This document shows, one piece after another, positions 25,472 through 33,648 of a stretch of DNA of 33,814 nucleotides. A program made the translations under genes and the position numbers. How positions within the stretch are numbered: position 1 is the first letter of the stretch; each line of letters begins with the position of its first letter. The stretch lies in NCBI GenBank assembly GCA_902520595.1, contig CABYOM010000011.1, forward strand, positions 1 through 33,814. The letters run 5' to 3'. Source of the DNA: an uncultured Candidatus Poseidoniales archaeon (GTDB lineage Archaea; Thermoplasmatota; Poseidoniia; Poseidoniales; Poseidoniaceae). The notes beneath the pieces were generated by a model that was not told where the DNA came from, made no database searches, and saw nothing but the letters and a program-made list of their open reading frames with translations.

Positions 25472-26431
25472 ATGATGCGAAGCATCCCAGTAATTGATTA
25501 TTCAGATTACACCAGTGGCGATGTTAAACGACAGGAGAAGTTCATCCAGGAAGTTGGAGATTCTCTCAAGGACATCGGCTTTTTCGCCTTAGAAAATCAC
25601 GGAATCCCACTGGAAGCAATTGACCAAGCGTATGAGCAAGGAGATGTGTTTTTCTCTCTGGACGACACCGTCAAAAAATCATACCTCCAACCAAGCATCG
25701 CACACCAGCGTGGATACACTGCCTTTGGAGTTGAACATGCAAAAAACAATCCAGCCCCTGACTTGAAGGAGTTTTGGCAAAGTGGCCGTAGTCACCCAAC
25801 CAGCGGTAAAGTCCCGACATACGTTGCTAATGTTTGGCCTGATGCCCACGCACCGGAATTTCAGCCCGTCATTGATGGATTGTTTAATCAAATGGAGTCG
25901 TTATCTCAGAACCTTTTGAACTCGTGTAGTCTCTATCTTGGAAAGGACAAAACGTGGCTAAGCTCAATGTCAGAAGATGGCAATACAATCATGAGACTTA
26001 TCCACTATCCACCACTTGGACAAGACGTACCTGAGGGCGCAGTTCGATCTGCAGCGCATGAGGATATCAATTTCATCACTTTACTCGTAACCGCTACGGC
26101 AGATGGGCTAGAGGTGATGGACCATGATGGAAGCTGGATCAAGGTGCAAGGCGATGCACGTCACATTATTGTTGATTCGGGTGATATGTTGCAGAATCTC
26201 ACTAATGGGCTGTTCAAATCGACTACCCATCGCGTCATCAATCCGAGCAACTCGAACGTTCGGCGTTTCTCAATGCCGATGTTTGTCCACCCTCGTAACG
26301 AAATTGACCTTACCCCGCGTCCGGAATTTGTCGAAATGACGGGCGGTAAACCTCTGTATCAATCAATAACTGCAGGTGCGTATTTGCATCAGCGCTTGGT
26401 AGAAATTGGGTTAGCTGAAGATGAAGGGTGA
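25472..26431 (+). CDS. 2-oxoglutarate/Fe(II) oxygenase, isopenicillin N synthase family
   Basis: Cytoplasmic non-haem iron dioxygenase of 319 residues that should couple 2-oxoglutarate decarboxylation to substrate oxidation. The N-terminal DIOX_N-type segment (IPVIDYSDY, then DIGFFALENHGIP) precedes the double-stranded beta-helix. The iron triad is complete: His196 and Asp198 (AAHEDINFITLL) and His253 (STTHRVINP). The 2-oxoglutarate anchor is Arg265-Phe-Ser267 (RRFSMP). Family and cofactors are confident. The substrate is not known from sequence: the superfamily includes flavonol and gibberellin oxidases, ethylene-forming enzyme and thymine 7-hydroxylase. The start has GAGGTGAG directly upstream, overlapping the end of the BI-1 gene, and thymidine phosphorylase begins 4 bp after the stop. 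Context therefore favours a nucleobase-related role, but only as inference. Confidence 0.9.
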   Translation: MMRSIPVIDYSDYTSGDVKRQEKFIQEVGDSLKDIGFFALENHGIPLEAIDQAYEQGDVFFSLDDTVKKSYLQPSIAHQRGYTAFGVEHAKNNPAPDLKEFWQSGRSHPTSGKVPTYVANVWPDAHAPEFQPVIDGLFNQMESLSQNLLNSCSLYLGKDKTWLSSMSEDGNTIMRLIHYPPLGQDVPEGAVRSAAHEDINFITLLVTATADGLEVMDHDGSWIKVQGDARHIIVDSGDMLQNLTNGLFKSTTHRVINPSNSNVRRFSMPMFVHPRNEIDLTPRPEFVEMTGGKPLYQSITAGAYLHQRLVEIGLAEDEG

Positions 26432-26435
26432 ACAA

Positions 26436-27758
26436 ATGAGTGATGATCTCATTTTACGCCTGTGTGCATCCATTGAAAATCATCAACCTATGGAAAGGTT
26501 AGAATTGGCCCTTTTTATCGAAGGGGTTGCGCAACGTAAATTTCCGGTAGATGAAATTGAAAAGTGGCTGCGTTGCGTACACATGCACGGAATCTCCGTA
26601 GCAGAGACAACCGCTCTCACGCAAGGAATGATGAATTCAGGTGCTGCTCTTGAGTGGAAAGGATTAGCCAACGTTGCAGACAAACACAGCACAGGTGGAG
26701 TTGGAGACAAAATGTCGTTGATTCTCGCTCCTGCCCTTGCTGCATGTGGCCTGCGAGTCCCGATGCTTGCAGGAAGGGGTTTGGGTCATACTGGAGGAAC
26801 AATCGACAAACTTGAGTCAATACCTGGATTCAATTGCAATCTTACGCCTTACCAAATGCAAGAAACTGTCAAAAAAGTGGGATGCTGCATCGCAGCCCAG
26901 AATGAGGCAATCGCACCGGCTGATGGATTACTGTATGCTATTCGAGATGTCACCAATACAGTTGATAGCATCCCACTCATCACTGCTTCGATCGTTTCGA
27001 AAAAAGCTGCAGAAGGGTTGAATGCTCTGGTTTTAGACGTGAAATGTGGCCATGCAGCGTTCATGAAAAACGAAAAAGATGCCATCGCTCTTGCACAATC
27101 AATGGTGGATACTGCAAAGGGGTTAGGCATCAACACTGTTGCTCAAATAACGGACATGAATGAACCAATTGGCAGCCATATTGGGAATGCATTGGAAGTT
27201 CTTGGCAGCGTTCTTGTTTTACAAGGTAAAGGATCTCAAGACACTCGAGATTTGGTTGCACTTCAAGGAGGGCAATTACTCGCTTTAACTGGAATCACAT
27301 CCACACGTGCAGAGGGTGTGAAATTGATTCATGAAGTGCTTGATAACGGTAAAGCAATGGCCCTTTTTGTTGAAATGTGCGTTCAACAAGGAACTTCCAG
27401 AACGGTTGCAGAAAAACTCGCCATTCACCCCGAACAGATTTTGCCTCAATCAAAGAAAGTCACCACACTTTACTCACCGAATTCGGGATTTGTGGAATCC
27501 ATTGATGCAATGGTTTTGGCTGAAGTTGCAAGAGAACTCGGAGCAGGTCGCTTTTCGATGAGTGATTCGATTAACCACGTCATAGGCTACGTTCTTGAAA
27601 CTGGAAAAAATCACCCGATTGAGAAGGGGAAACCTTGGATTTCAATACATCATGACCTCGAATTAAGCTCTGTACACCTTGCGCGCCTTCGCAATTGTCT
27701 GAAAATCAGCGACGAACAATCTGCAGAATTTCAGCGACTCATTACCATCATCACCTAG
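26436..27758 (+). CDS. deoA: Thymidine / pyrimidine-nucleoside phosphorylase
   Basis: Phosphorolyses thymidine or deoxyuridine to the free base and 2-deoxyribose 1-phosphate, in the cytoplasm. The product is 440 residues, like bacterial DeoA/Pdp; it lacks the roughly 80-residue N-terminal extension of archaeal AMP phosphorylases, so it is more likely a nucleoside enzyme than an NMP enzyme. The N-terminal helical domain begins LRLCASIENHQPMERLE; the family signature is KHSTGGVGDK (Lys83-His84), followed by GRGLGHTGGTIDKLESIPGF and later DVKCGHAAFMK. ATG 26436 is chosen because AGGGTG lies eight bases upstream; ATG 26421 would overlap the dioxygenase gene. The 4-bp gap implies translational coupling with the dioxygenase. 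Confidence 0.93.
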   Translation: MSDDLILRLCASIENHQPMERLELALFIEGVAQRKFPVDEIEKWLRCVHMHGISVAETTALTQGMMNSGAALEWKGLANVADKHSTGGVGDKMSLILAPALAACGLRVPMLAGRGLGHTGGTIDKLESIPGFNCNLTPYQMQETVKKVGCCIAAQNEAIAPADGLLYAIRDVTNTVDSIPLITASIVSKKAAEGLNALVLDVKCGHAAFMKNEKDAIALAQSMVDTAKGLGINTVAQITDMNEPIGSHIGNALEVLGSVLVLQGKGSQDTRDLVALQGGQLLALTGITSTRAEGVKLIHEVLDNGKAMALFVEMCVQQGTSRTVAEKLAIHPEQILPQSKKVTTLYSPNSGFVESIDAMVLAEVARELGAGRFSMSDSINHVIGYVLETGKNHPIEKGKPWISIHHDLELSSVHLARLRNCLKISDEQSAEFQRLITIIT

Positions 27759-27778
27759 TTGGATTGATAGAAGTCGTC

Positions 27779-27783
27779 ATAAA
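27779..27783 (+). promoter_or_regulatory. Candidate TATA element for tRNA-Asn
   Basis: ATAAA is centred about 25 bp before the tRNA 5' end, the usual distance for an archaeal promoter. Assigned by position only. Confidence 0.3.
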
Positions 27784-27805
27784 GGTGAGGCTATTCGCCC
27801 ACTTT

Positions 27806-27879
27806 GCCGATTTAGCTTAGCTGGTGGAGCGTGGGACTGTTAATCCCAAGGTCGAGGGTTCGAACCCCTCAATCGGCGT
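27806..27879 (+). tRNA. tRNA-Asn (GUU anticodon)
   Basis: A complete 74-nt cloverleaf: acceptor GCCGATT pairs with AATCGGC, with discriminator G as usual for Asn. The anticodon arm is TGGGA-CTGTTAA-TCCCA, giving GUU at 27839-27841. The T-arm is GAGGG-TTCGAAC-CCCTC. No intron and no encoded CCA. Its 3' end directly abuts the stop codon of the opposing Cys/His-rich gene. Confidence 0.96.
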
Positions 27880-28416
27880 TTACAACTGAACCGTTGTGCC
27901 ATTGCCTATTCGAAATTCGAAGGTGAAATCTCCCGGATGAGTGAGTTCATAAATCTCCCGAATACTCTGGAATAGGTTGCTTCGTACTGCATCTTGCAAC
28001 GATTCAAAGGTAAAGCCAATCAGGATAAAATGACGTGTAATTCGACCGCAACTTCGCAAATGTCTGCGCATGACTTGCCCTAAAGACTGCGAAATTAAAT
28101 CGACATGTATTGCACAGGTTTCATGGCATGTGCCACCAGGTCGTCCGGGGTAACAATTGATTCCACCGCCACTGATTCCCGCATCGTCAAAGAAGGGTTG
28201 GGCAAATTCACCATCGTCAAGATAATCAGGATGAATTCTCCAACCGTCTTGAACCGTATTGCAGTGAACGCAGAGAACTTCACCATGTTCGATGAACTGG
28301 TGAGATGGTTGGTGGCCTCCTTCACAATATGGGCCGTTTGCAGTGGTGATGCTTGGCATGTTGATGATGCCTGCATTCGCTTCAGTTCTATGTGGTAAAG
28401 GGACAAATTTTTTCAT
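27880..28416 (-). CDS. Cys/His-rich orphan protein, unknown function
   Basis: Not recognised. A 178-residue soluble-looking product with no signal peptide or membrane helix. The N-terminal half is rich in potential metal ligands: Cys31 with His35 and His39, the Cys49-x2-Cys52 pair (VLCVHCNT), Cys88, Cys97 and Cys101 with His98 and His104 (TCHETCAIH). This suggests one or two structural zinc sites. The C-terminal half (about 110-178) looks like a mixed alpha/beta domain. A GAGGT sequence touches the ATG at 28416 without normal spacing, so the message may be leaderless, or translation may start at Met20. It is the last gene of the minus-strand purE-guaAB run (39-bp gap), and its stop codon abuts the 3' end of tRNA-Asn on the other strand. 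Base composition and codon use look like the neighbours. Confidence 0.72.
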   Translation of the reverse strand: MKKFVPLPHRTEANAGIINMPSITTANGPYCEGGHQPSHQFIEHGEVLCVHCNTVQDGWRIHPDYLDDGEFAQPFFDDAGISGGGINCYPGRPGGTCHETCAIHVDLISQSLGQVMRRHLRSCGRITRHFILIGFTFESLQDAVRSNLFQSIREIYELTHPGDFTFEFRIGNGTTVQL

Positions 28417-28455
28417 ACCTCATAAGAGAATTCGACACTATATCAAGTGCGAGTC

Positions 28456-29406
28456 TCATTCCCATTCGATTGTGCCGGGGGGTTTGTGAGTAATATCGTA
28501 AACAACACGGTTTACCGCACCTTTCACAGTATTTGTGATGCGAGTACTGATCTTCTGCAAGATTGAGTGGGGAATCTCAGAGTATCGTGCAGACATTCCA
28601 TCCATTGATTGAACAGCGCGTACAACAATTGTTTCACCATACGCACGCACGTCTCCATGAACCCCCACACTGCGAACAGGCAAGAGAGCAGCAAAATATT
28701 GCCAAGGAAGTTGCATCTTACAATCTGCTGCTGCTGCTTCAAATTCTTCCTCGACAATGGCACAGGCTTCTCGAACGACTGCTACACGTTCAGGAGTCAA
28801 CTCACCGAGTGTTCGAACTGCAAGACCTGGACCCGGGAAGGGTTGGCGCTCTGCAACATTAATCTTCAAAGTTCGAGCAAGTTCTCGAACTTCATCTTTG
28901 TATAAATCTCGAAGCGGTTCCACCACTGTGAGGGTCATGTCTTCAGGTAATCCGCCAACATTGTGATGCGATTTGATGGTGTCGCGAACGCCGCCACCTG
29001 ATTCAATCCAATCTGGAGCAATGGTTCCTTGAACGAGATATTTGGCTCCACATTTCTTTTGTTCGTCTTCAAATATTCGGATGAAGAGTTCTCCAATCAC
29101 TTTGCGCTTTTGTTCGGGTTCAGTAACCCCTTTGAGTGCCTCAAAATACCGATCTGCTGCCTTGACAGTGACGAGATTTTTGATACCTTGTGCGGCAAGA
29201 AGTTTTTCGATTTCTTCAGTCTCGCCTTTACGCATAAAACCGGTATCGACATAGACACAGTGGAGTAATTCTCCTACAGCCTGATTCGCAATAACAGCGG
29301 CAACAGTTGAGTCAACTCCGCCTGAACAAGCGATGATTGCAATGTCATCAATGGTTGATTTGAGTGTCTCGATGGATTCTTGAATGAATTCATTCGAGTC
29401 AAACAT
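28456..29406 (-). CDS. guaAB: GMP synthase subunit B (ATP pyrophosphatase)
   Basis: Adenylates XMP and aminates it to GMP, using ammonia from a separate glutaminase subunit (subunit A), which is not in this window. The protein is 316 residues, the archaeal stand-alone form, rather than the fused enzyme of about 520. The PP-loop is SGGVDST (residues 28-34). Other GMP synthase blocks are YVDTGFMRKGE, LVQGTIAPDWIES, PFPGPGLAVR and the dimerisation end ITHKPPGTIEWE. ATG 29406 gives MFDSNEF, matching the start of archaeal orthologues; ATG 29421 would overlap purE by 14 bp. The gene starts one base after the purE stop, so both purine genes are probably translated from one message. Confidence 0.95.
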   Translation of the reverse strand: MFDSNEFIQESIETLKSTIDDIAIIACSGGVDSTVAAVIANQAVGELLHCVYVDTGFMRKGETEEIEKLLAAQGIKNLVTVKAADRYFEALKGVTEPEQKRKVIGELFIRIFEDEQKKCGAKYLVQGTIAPDWIESGGGVRDTIKSHHNVGGLPEDMTLTVVEPLRDLYKDEVRELARTLKINVAERQPFPGPGLAVRTLGELTPERVAVVREACAIVEEEFEAAAADCKMQLPWQYFAALLPVRSVGVHGDVRAYGETIVVRAVQSMDGMSARYSEIPHSILQKISTRITNTVKGAVNRVVYDITHKPPGTIEWE

Positions 29407-29407
29407 T

Positions 29408-29914
29408 TCACTGGCCCCCATTGACTTCTCGGTCTTGGGACTTTACACGTTCAATTTGGTCGAGTTTGTTCTGTATCAATGCAGCTTCATATTCAGGGTT
29501 CTTGAGAGCAAGAATTTGTGTTGCAAGATAGCCTGCGTTATCTCCACGGTCAACACCAACCGTTGCAGCGGGAACACCAGGTGGGAGTTGAACAATGGAA
29601 AGGAGTGAATCAAAAGGAACCCTTCCACCGCAAGGAACACCAATAACTGGTTTGGTCGTCAAAGCAGCAACAGCACCTGGTAGCGCTGCTGCAAGTCCCG
29701 CCATAGCGATGAAGATTTGACAACCGTCTTCTTCAGCCTTGTGAATAATATCTTCGACAAATTTTGGCGACCGGTGAGCACTTGCCACACGTAGTTGATA
29801 ACTGACGTTGAAGTGTTCAAGTATTTTCGTGCATTTTTCGGCTACGGGCATGTCTGATGAAGAGCCCAGTAATATGGTAACATCCATGCGTCTACGCCGG
29901 CGCGGGTGGTTCAT
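29408..29914 (-). CDS. purE: N5-carboxyaminoimidazole ribonucleotide mutase / AIR carboxylase
   Basis: Carries out the carboxylation step of IMP synthesis, forming CAIR, in the cytoplasm. The protein is 168 residues. The nucleotide-binding start is VTILLGSSSDMP, followed by the active-site ASAHRSP loop with its conserved His and then AGLAAALPGAVAALT and PVIGVP. Whether it is class I (needs PurK) or class II (uses AIR and CO2 directly) is not decided here; no purK is in the window. ATG 29914 is chosen because GGAGAG lies eight bases upstream; it adds a basic HPRRRRR leader before the usual start at ATG 29887. The gene is followed after one base by guaAB. Confidence 0.94.
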   Translation of the reverse strand: MNHPRRRRRMDVTILLGSSSDMPVAEKCTKILEHFNVSYQLRVASAHRSPKFVEDIIHKAEEDGCQIFIAMAGLAAALPGAVAALTTKPVIGVPCGGRVPFDSLLSIVQLPPGVPAATVGVDRGDNAGYLATQILALKNPEYEAALIQNKLDQIERVKSQDREVNGGQ

Positions 29915-29954
29915 CAAGATGTCTCTCCATCTCAACGGGAATCAATACCCAGAA

Positions 29955-30629
29955 TCACTCTTCTTCAGAGAGAATAGAAGATTGAAGAAGAGGCCAATCG
30001 ACACCAAAATTGAGGCTCTTGAATTGCTCTCGAGTTTGGCATCCAAACACATCAAATCGCAAATAGGGAAGACCGTCCTGAATAGAACCATAAATTTGCA
30101 CAAACTGATTCGCTTCAAACCTCTTCATGGCCATGCAGGTTTGAGAAAATCGAGTTGACTTCACATCCCAATCGCTCAAGGACCCGATGGGTAATTTTTG
30201 CTTTGGGTTCCAGCGCATCTCAAAGACGTAACCTGCATCTTTGAAGATGAAGTCCAATGCTTTGACTAGAAGATAAATCGAGACGGTAGAATAAATCAGT
30301 CCGAATAAAACTCGATCAGGATTTTGGGAGACAAAGCCCCAAACCATTACCCCAAAGCACACAGATGCAAGCGCGACACCTACTCTTGATGCATTGAGAG
30401 TACCAACACGACTGGATACTCCTGCAAGCCCTCCAGTAAGCATGAGCAACATGCTGAGAGACCCCAGCCAAGGAATGAATTCTGAAGATGCGCCGGTAAA
30501 CCACATTATCCAGCAAAAGGCCAATGGCAAAAATCCCCAAGCCATTGGGAAAAGTGCCTTCGATGCTTTGTTTTCAATCTGGACAGAACGCCAGCCAAAC
30601 TTGCGCAACTTCCTGATATCCATGTGCAT
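29955..30629 (-). CDS. Four-helix membrane protein of unknown function
   Basis: Not recognised. The 224-residue product has four hydrophobic helices between about residues 27 and 130, in two pairs, and a soluble C-terminal domain of about 90 residues with Trp/Phe-rich strands (YVFEMRWNPKQKLPIG), probably cytoplasmic because the N-terminus is strongly basic. ATG 30629 and ATG 30623 are both possible. A good TATATA sits about 25 bp before ATG 30623, which suggests a leaderless message starting there and its own promoter, although the gene lies 29 bp after gcvPB on the same strand. purE follows 40 bp downstream. Confidence 0.78.
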   Translation of the reverse strand: MHMDIRKLRKFGWRSVQIENKASKALFPMAWGFLPLAFCWIMWFTGASSEFIPWLGSLSMLLMLTGGLAGVSSRVGTLNASRVGVALASVCFGVMVWGFVSQNPDRVLFGLIYSTVSIYLLVKALDFIFKDAGYVFEMRWNPKQKLPIGSLSDWDVKSTRFSQTCMAMKRFEANQFVQIYGSIQDGLPYLRFDVFGCQTREQFKSLNFGVDWPLLQSSILSEEE

Positions 30630-30644
30630 GCGACATATTGGCGC

Positions 30645-30650
30645 TATATA
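30645..30650 (-). promoter_or_regulatory. TATA element in the gap between gcvPB and the membrane-protein gene
   Basis: TATATA lies in the 29-bp gap after the gcvPB stop. Transcription about 25 bp downstream would begin at or next to ATG 30623, the typical layout of an archaeal leaderless promoter. It would give the downstream purine genes expression independent of gcvPAB. Confidence 0.5.
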
Positions 30651-30658
30651 CGCATTTC

Positions 30659-32158
30659 TTACTCATCATCGTATTCGTGACGAAGACAGAGGTTACGAGC
30701 TGCATAGACTTCATCGACGCGCCGAACAGGTGTCGTGATTGGAGCGGCATGAAGCGTTTCAGCATCAACTTGGAGAACTTCAGCAAAGTGAATTGCGAAG
30801 GTGTCAAGCGTATCTTTACTTTCTGTTTCAGTCGGTTCAACCATCATACACTCAGGAACGACCAGTGGGAAATAAACTGTGGGAGCCATGTAGCCCTTGT
30901 CAAGTAATCCTTTGGCAATATCCATAGCCGAAATGCCATACTTTTCTTTGGCAGGTTGTAATGAAAGTGTGAATTCGTGTTTTGCAACTTTTGCTTCTGC
31001 ACCGTCTTTGACCAACGTGTCGACACCCGCTTCTTTAGCAGCTTTGTGAATCGCATGTCGGAGATAGTTCGCATTGAGAACGGCGTGTTCTGACATCGTT
31101 CGCAAACCTCGTCCATATCGTCGGTAATAAGCCCAGCAACGAATCACTGCACCAGCATTACCATGCCATTGCTGAACTTTTCCGATACTGTGAGTCGGTT
31201 GATACCAACCATACCACATGTCGTCAATGGCCATTTGGGATTCGTCACCCACTGGAGGACGTTTCTTGACCAGAGGGCCTGGAAGGAATTCGGCAAGATG
31301 AGACTTCACGCCTATTGGACCAGAGCCTGGGCCGCCACCACCGTGAGGTTGACTGAAGGTCTTGTGCAAGTTGAAGTGTACTGCATCGAACCCCATAAGA
31401 CCAGGCGAAGTGATTCCGAGAATGGCATTGAAATTTGCACCATCATAGTACATCTGTCCACCGACATCGTGGACAATTGCAGAGGCTTCAACGATATCTG
31501 CTTCAAACAACCCGAGTGTATTCGGATTCGTAATCATCATGACGGCAGTTGTTTCATCAGCAACTGCCCGCAGAGCATCAAGGTCAATTCTACCGTCTTC
31601 TCGGCTTGGAATCTCAACAATCTCAAAGCCGCACATTGCAGCACTCGCCGGGTTTGTTCCGTGAGCGGAATCAGGTACAATGACCTTGGTTCGCTGAGTT
31701 TCACCGCGTAGTCTAAAGTATTCTTGAACACATCGAACAGCGGTGAACTCTCCTTGAGCACCTGCCACGGGTTGTAGAGTCACTTGATCCATACCTGAAC
31801 AGACTTCAAGCATATACTGCATCTCATGGAAAATCGCCAAGAGACCCTGAATGTGGTGTTCAGGTTGATGTGGGTGAATGTCAGCAATGCCTGGTATTTG
31901 GGCAATGACTTCATTGACACGTGGATTGTGTTTCATGGTGCACGAACCAAGTGGATAAAATCCGGTATCGATTCCGAAGTTACGCTTCGACATCCACGTG
32001 TAGTGACGGACCATTTCAGGTTCAGATAAACGGGGCCAACGCGGCAGGTTTTTTCGAGCCAAAGTCTCTGGCAACGCGATTGAGGATGCTGGTAAGACAG
32101 GGGCAGGTTGTGAATAGCCTTGGCCTACAGCGCCATTGTGTTCAAACAAATGACTCAT
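30659..32158 (-). CDS. gcvPB: Glycine dehydrogenase (decarboxylating) subunit 2
   Basis: PLP-binding subunit of the split P-protein of the glycine cleavage system: decarboxylates glycine and passes the aminomethyl group to lipoyl H-protein. The protein is 499 residues, the normal length of the subunit. Recognised by YPLGSCTMKHNPR, PVAGAQGEFTA, DSAHGTNPASA, YYDGANFNAI and the cofactor segment NLHKTFSQPHGGGGPG, whose Lys266 should form the Schiff base. The start overlaps the gcvPA stop by four bases (ATGA) with GGTG seven bases upstream, so the two subunits are translationally coupled. A longer frame reaching 32257 exists but would run far into gcvPA. The H, T and L proteins are not in this window. 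Confidence 0.96.
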   Translation of the reverse strand: MSHLFEHNGAVGQGYSQPAPVLPASSIALPETLARKNLPRWPRLSEPEMVRHYTWMSKRNFGIDTGFYPLGSCTMKHNPRVNEVIAQIPGIADIHPHQPEHHIQGLLAIFHEMQYMLEVCSGMDQVTLQPVAGAQGEFTAVRCVQEYFRLRGETQRTKVIVPDSAHGTNPASAAMCGFEIVEIPSREDGRIDLDALRAVADETTAVMMITNPNTLGLFEADIVEASAIVHDVGGQMYYDGANFNAILGITSPGLMGFDAVHFNLHKTFSQPHGGGGPGSGPIGVKSHLAEFLPGPLVKKRPPVGDESQMAIDDMWYGWYQPTHSIGKVQQWHGNAGAVIRCWAYYRRYGRGLRTMSEHAVLNANYLRHAIHKAAKEAGVDTLVKDGAEAKVAKHEFTLSLQPAKEKYGISAMDIAKGLLDKGYMAPTVYFPLVVPECMMVEPTETESKDTLDTFAIHFAEVLQVDAETLHAAPITTPVRRVDEVYAARNLCLRHEYDDE

Positions 32159-33531
32159 GCAGTCACCAACCGTGAAGATGCCCAAACAGCAAGATGAGCG
32201 GCGAACAATTCGATCTGCTTTTCGCTGGTTTGATCGGTGAACGTTACTAAAAGCCAATTTTTGCGTTCAGGATACCAAGCAGACAGGTCAAAGCCTCCGA
32301 TGATTCCTAACGTGTCTAAGTGCGCCAAACATTCTTCACTCGAACCGGGCAATTCAATGACAAATTCGTTGAAATGATGATTGTTTGCGTGAGGTAATAC
32401 AATGTTTTCTATTTCTCCTAATTTCTGTTTTGCGAGAAGACAAGCGGTCATGTTACGAACTGCGAGCGTGTGAAGGCCTTCAGGGCCGAGTAAGGCCATG
32501 TGCATTGCACCCATCAATGCAATCAATGTCTCGTTTGTGCAGATGTTTGAAGTCGCACGGTGTCGGCGAATGTGCTGTTCTCGGGTTGATAATGTGAGAC
32601 AATAAGCTACTTTTCCATCGACATCTATACTGCGTCCAACAATTCGACCTGGCATCAAACGGAGATAGGCTTTGGTGCATGCAAATATTCCATAAATTGG
32701 ACCCCCGCCAGTGACTGGGCTGCCAAGAGGTTGCCCTTCACCGACAACGATATCTGCGCCGTATTGGCCTGGTGCTTCGACTAAACCAAGAGAAACAGGT
32801 TGAACGGCCACAATCAAAGCAGTGTGCTCTCCAATGATGTCTTTGAGTTGTGAGATTCCACCATCGAGAATCCCGAGAGGATTTGGCTGTTCGATGTATA
32901 TACCGCAAGAGCCAGCAGCCTCAGATACACTCTCTAAATCCAAAGTTCCATCAGCATGATGTCTAAGGAATTTGATATTAATTTCAGCACCTTGACAATA
33001 ATTGTGCATTACCGAAAGACGGTCCGGAGGGGTGAGTTCAGAAACATACACAGTATCTTTTTCAGTCGCCTTACGGTTGTGAACGCGCACTGCACACGTC
33101 AATGCCTCGGCAGCTGCAGTCGAACCATCATACAGAGAAAGATTCGCCACGGGCAAACCAACAAGTTCCGATATCAAAGTTTGAAACTCCCACATTGCCT
33201 GTAGCATTCCTTGGCTTACTTCCGGCTGATATGGCGTGTATGCGGTAAGGAATTCCCCCCGTGTGACCAGTTGGAATACGGAAGCAGGAACATAATTCCT
33301 GTACAATCCCGCTCCGAGGAAAGAGACACGTTCACCCATAGCCACGTTTGCACCGAGGAGTCTTCTTGCATCTGCCAAGATTTCTTCCTCGGATTGTGGA
33401 GGCGGTAATGGCAAGTCCCCAGTCATCCGAACCTCTGCAGGAATATCTTCGAACAAATCTTCGATTGAAGACATTCCCATTGCTGCAAGCATCTCAGCCT
33501 CTCGGCCCAAATTCGGTAGTTGGTCGACCAT
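32155..33531 (-). CDS. gcvPA: Glycine dehydrogenase (decarboxylating) subunit 1
   Basis: Partner of GcvPB in the heterotetrameric P-protein; it completes the active site but lacks the PLP lysine. The protein is 458 residues from ATG 33531. Family hallmarks are the start LPNLGREAEMLAAMGMSSIEDLFEDIP, FLGAGLYRNYVPASV, TAYTPYQPEVSQGMLQ, SLYDGSTAAAEA and EGQPLGSPVTGGGPIYGIFA. ATG 33531 gives the length before LPN expected of the family; GTG 33543 and TTG 33558 are in-frame alternatives. No clear ribosome site is seen; A/T-rich TTTAAG and AATTAAG elements at 33557-33590 could be promoter elements. The gene diverges from the glycosyltransferase-like gene at 33649. Confidence 0.95.
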   Translation of the reverse strand: MVDQLPNLGREAEMLAAMGMSSIEDLFEDIPAEVRMTGDLPLPPPQSEEEILADARRLLGANVAMGERVSFLGAGLYRNYVPASVFQLVTRGEFLTAYTPYQPEVSQGMLQAMWEFQTLISELVGLPVANLSLYDGSTAAAEALTCAVRVHNRKATEKDTVYVSELTPPDRLSVMHNYCQGAEINIKFLRHHADGTLDLESVSEAAGSCGIYIEQPNPLGILDGGISQLKDIIGEHTALIVAVQPVSLGLVEAPGQYGADIVVGEGQPLGSPVTGGGPIYGIFACTKAYLRLMPGRIVGRSIDVDGKVAYCLTLSTREQHIRRHRATSNICTNETLIALMGAMHMALLGPEGLHTLAVRNMTACLLAKQKLGEIENIVLPHANNHHFNEFVIELPGSSEECLAHLDTLGIIGGFDLSAWYPERKNWLLVTFTDQTSEKQIELFAAHLAVWASSRLVTA

Positions 33532-33648
33532 ATCATCACTCACGCCACATGGGTGCAACTTAAACCAAGCGCGAGACGCCCTTAATTATCGCTCTTCAGC
33601 GCTGTGCTTTTGAAATGCCGAATACCTCATGTTCTCCCTCTTCATGGA

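Noticed and set aside
31163-31711. Open frame of 182 codons on the plus strand
   Set aside because: It lies fully opposite conserved gcvPB sequence, including the PLP-lysine region, and has no family features.
32159-32257. Upstream extension of gcvPB
   Set aside because: It would overlap 100 bases of gcvPA, while ATG 32158 has a GGTG site and the standard ATGA overlap.
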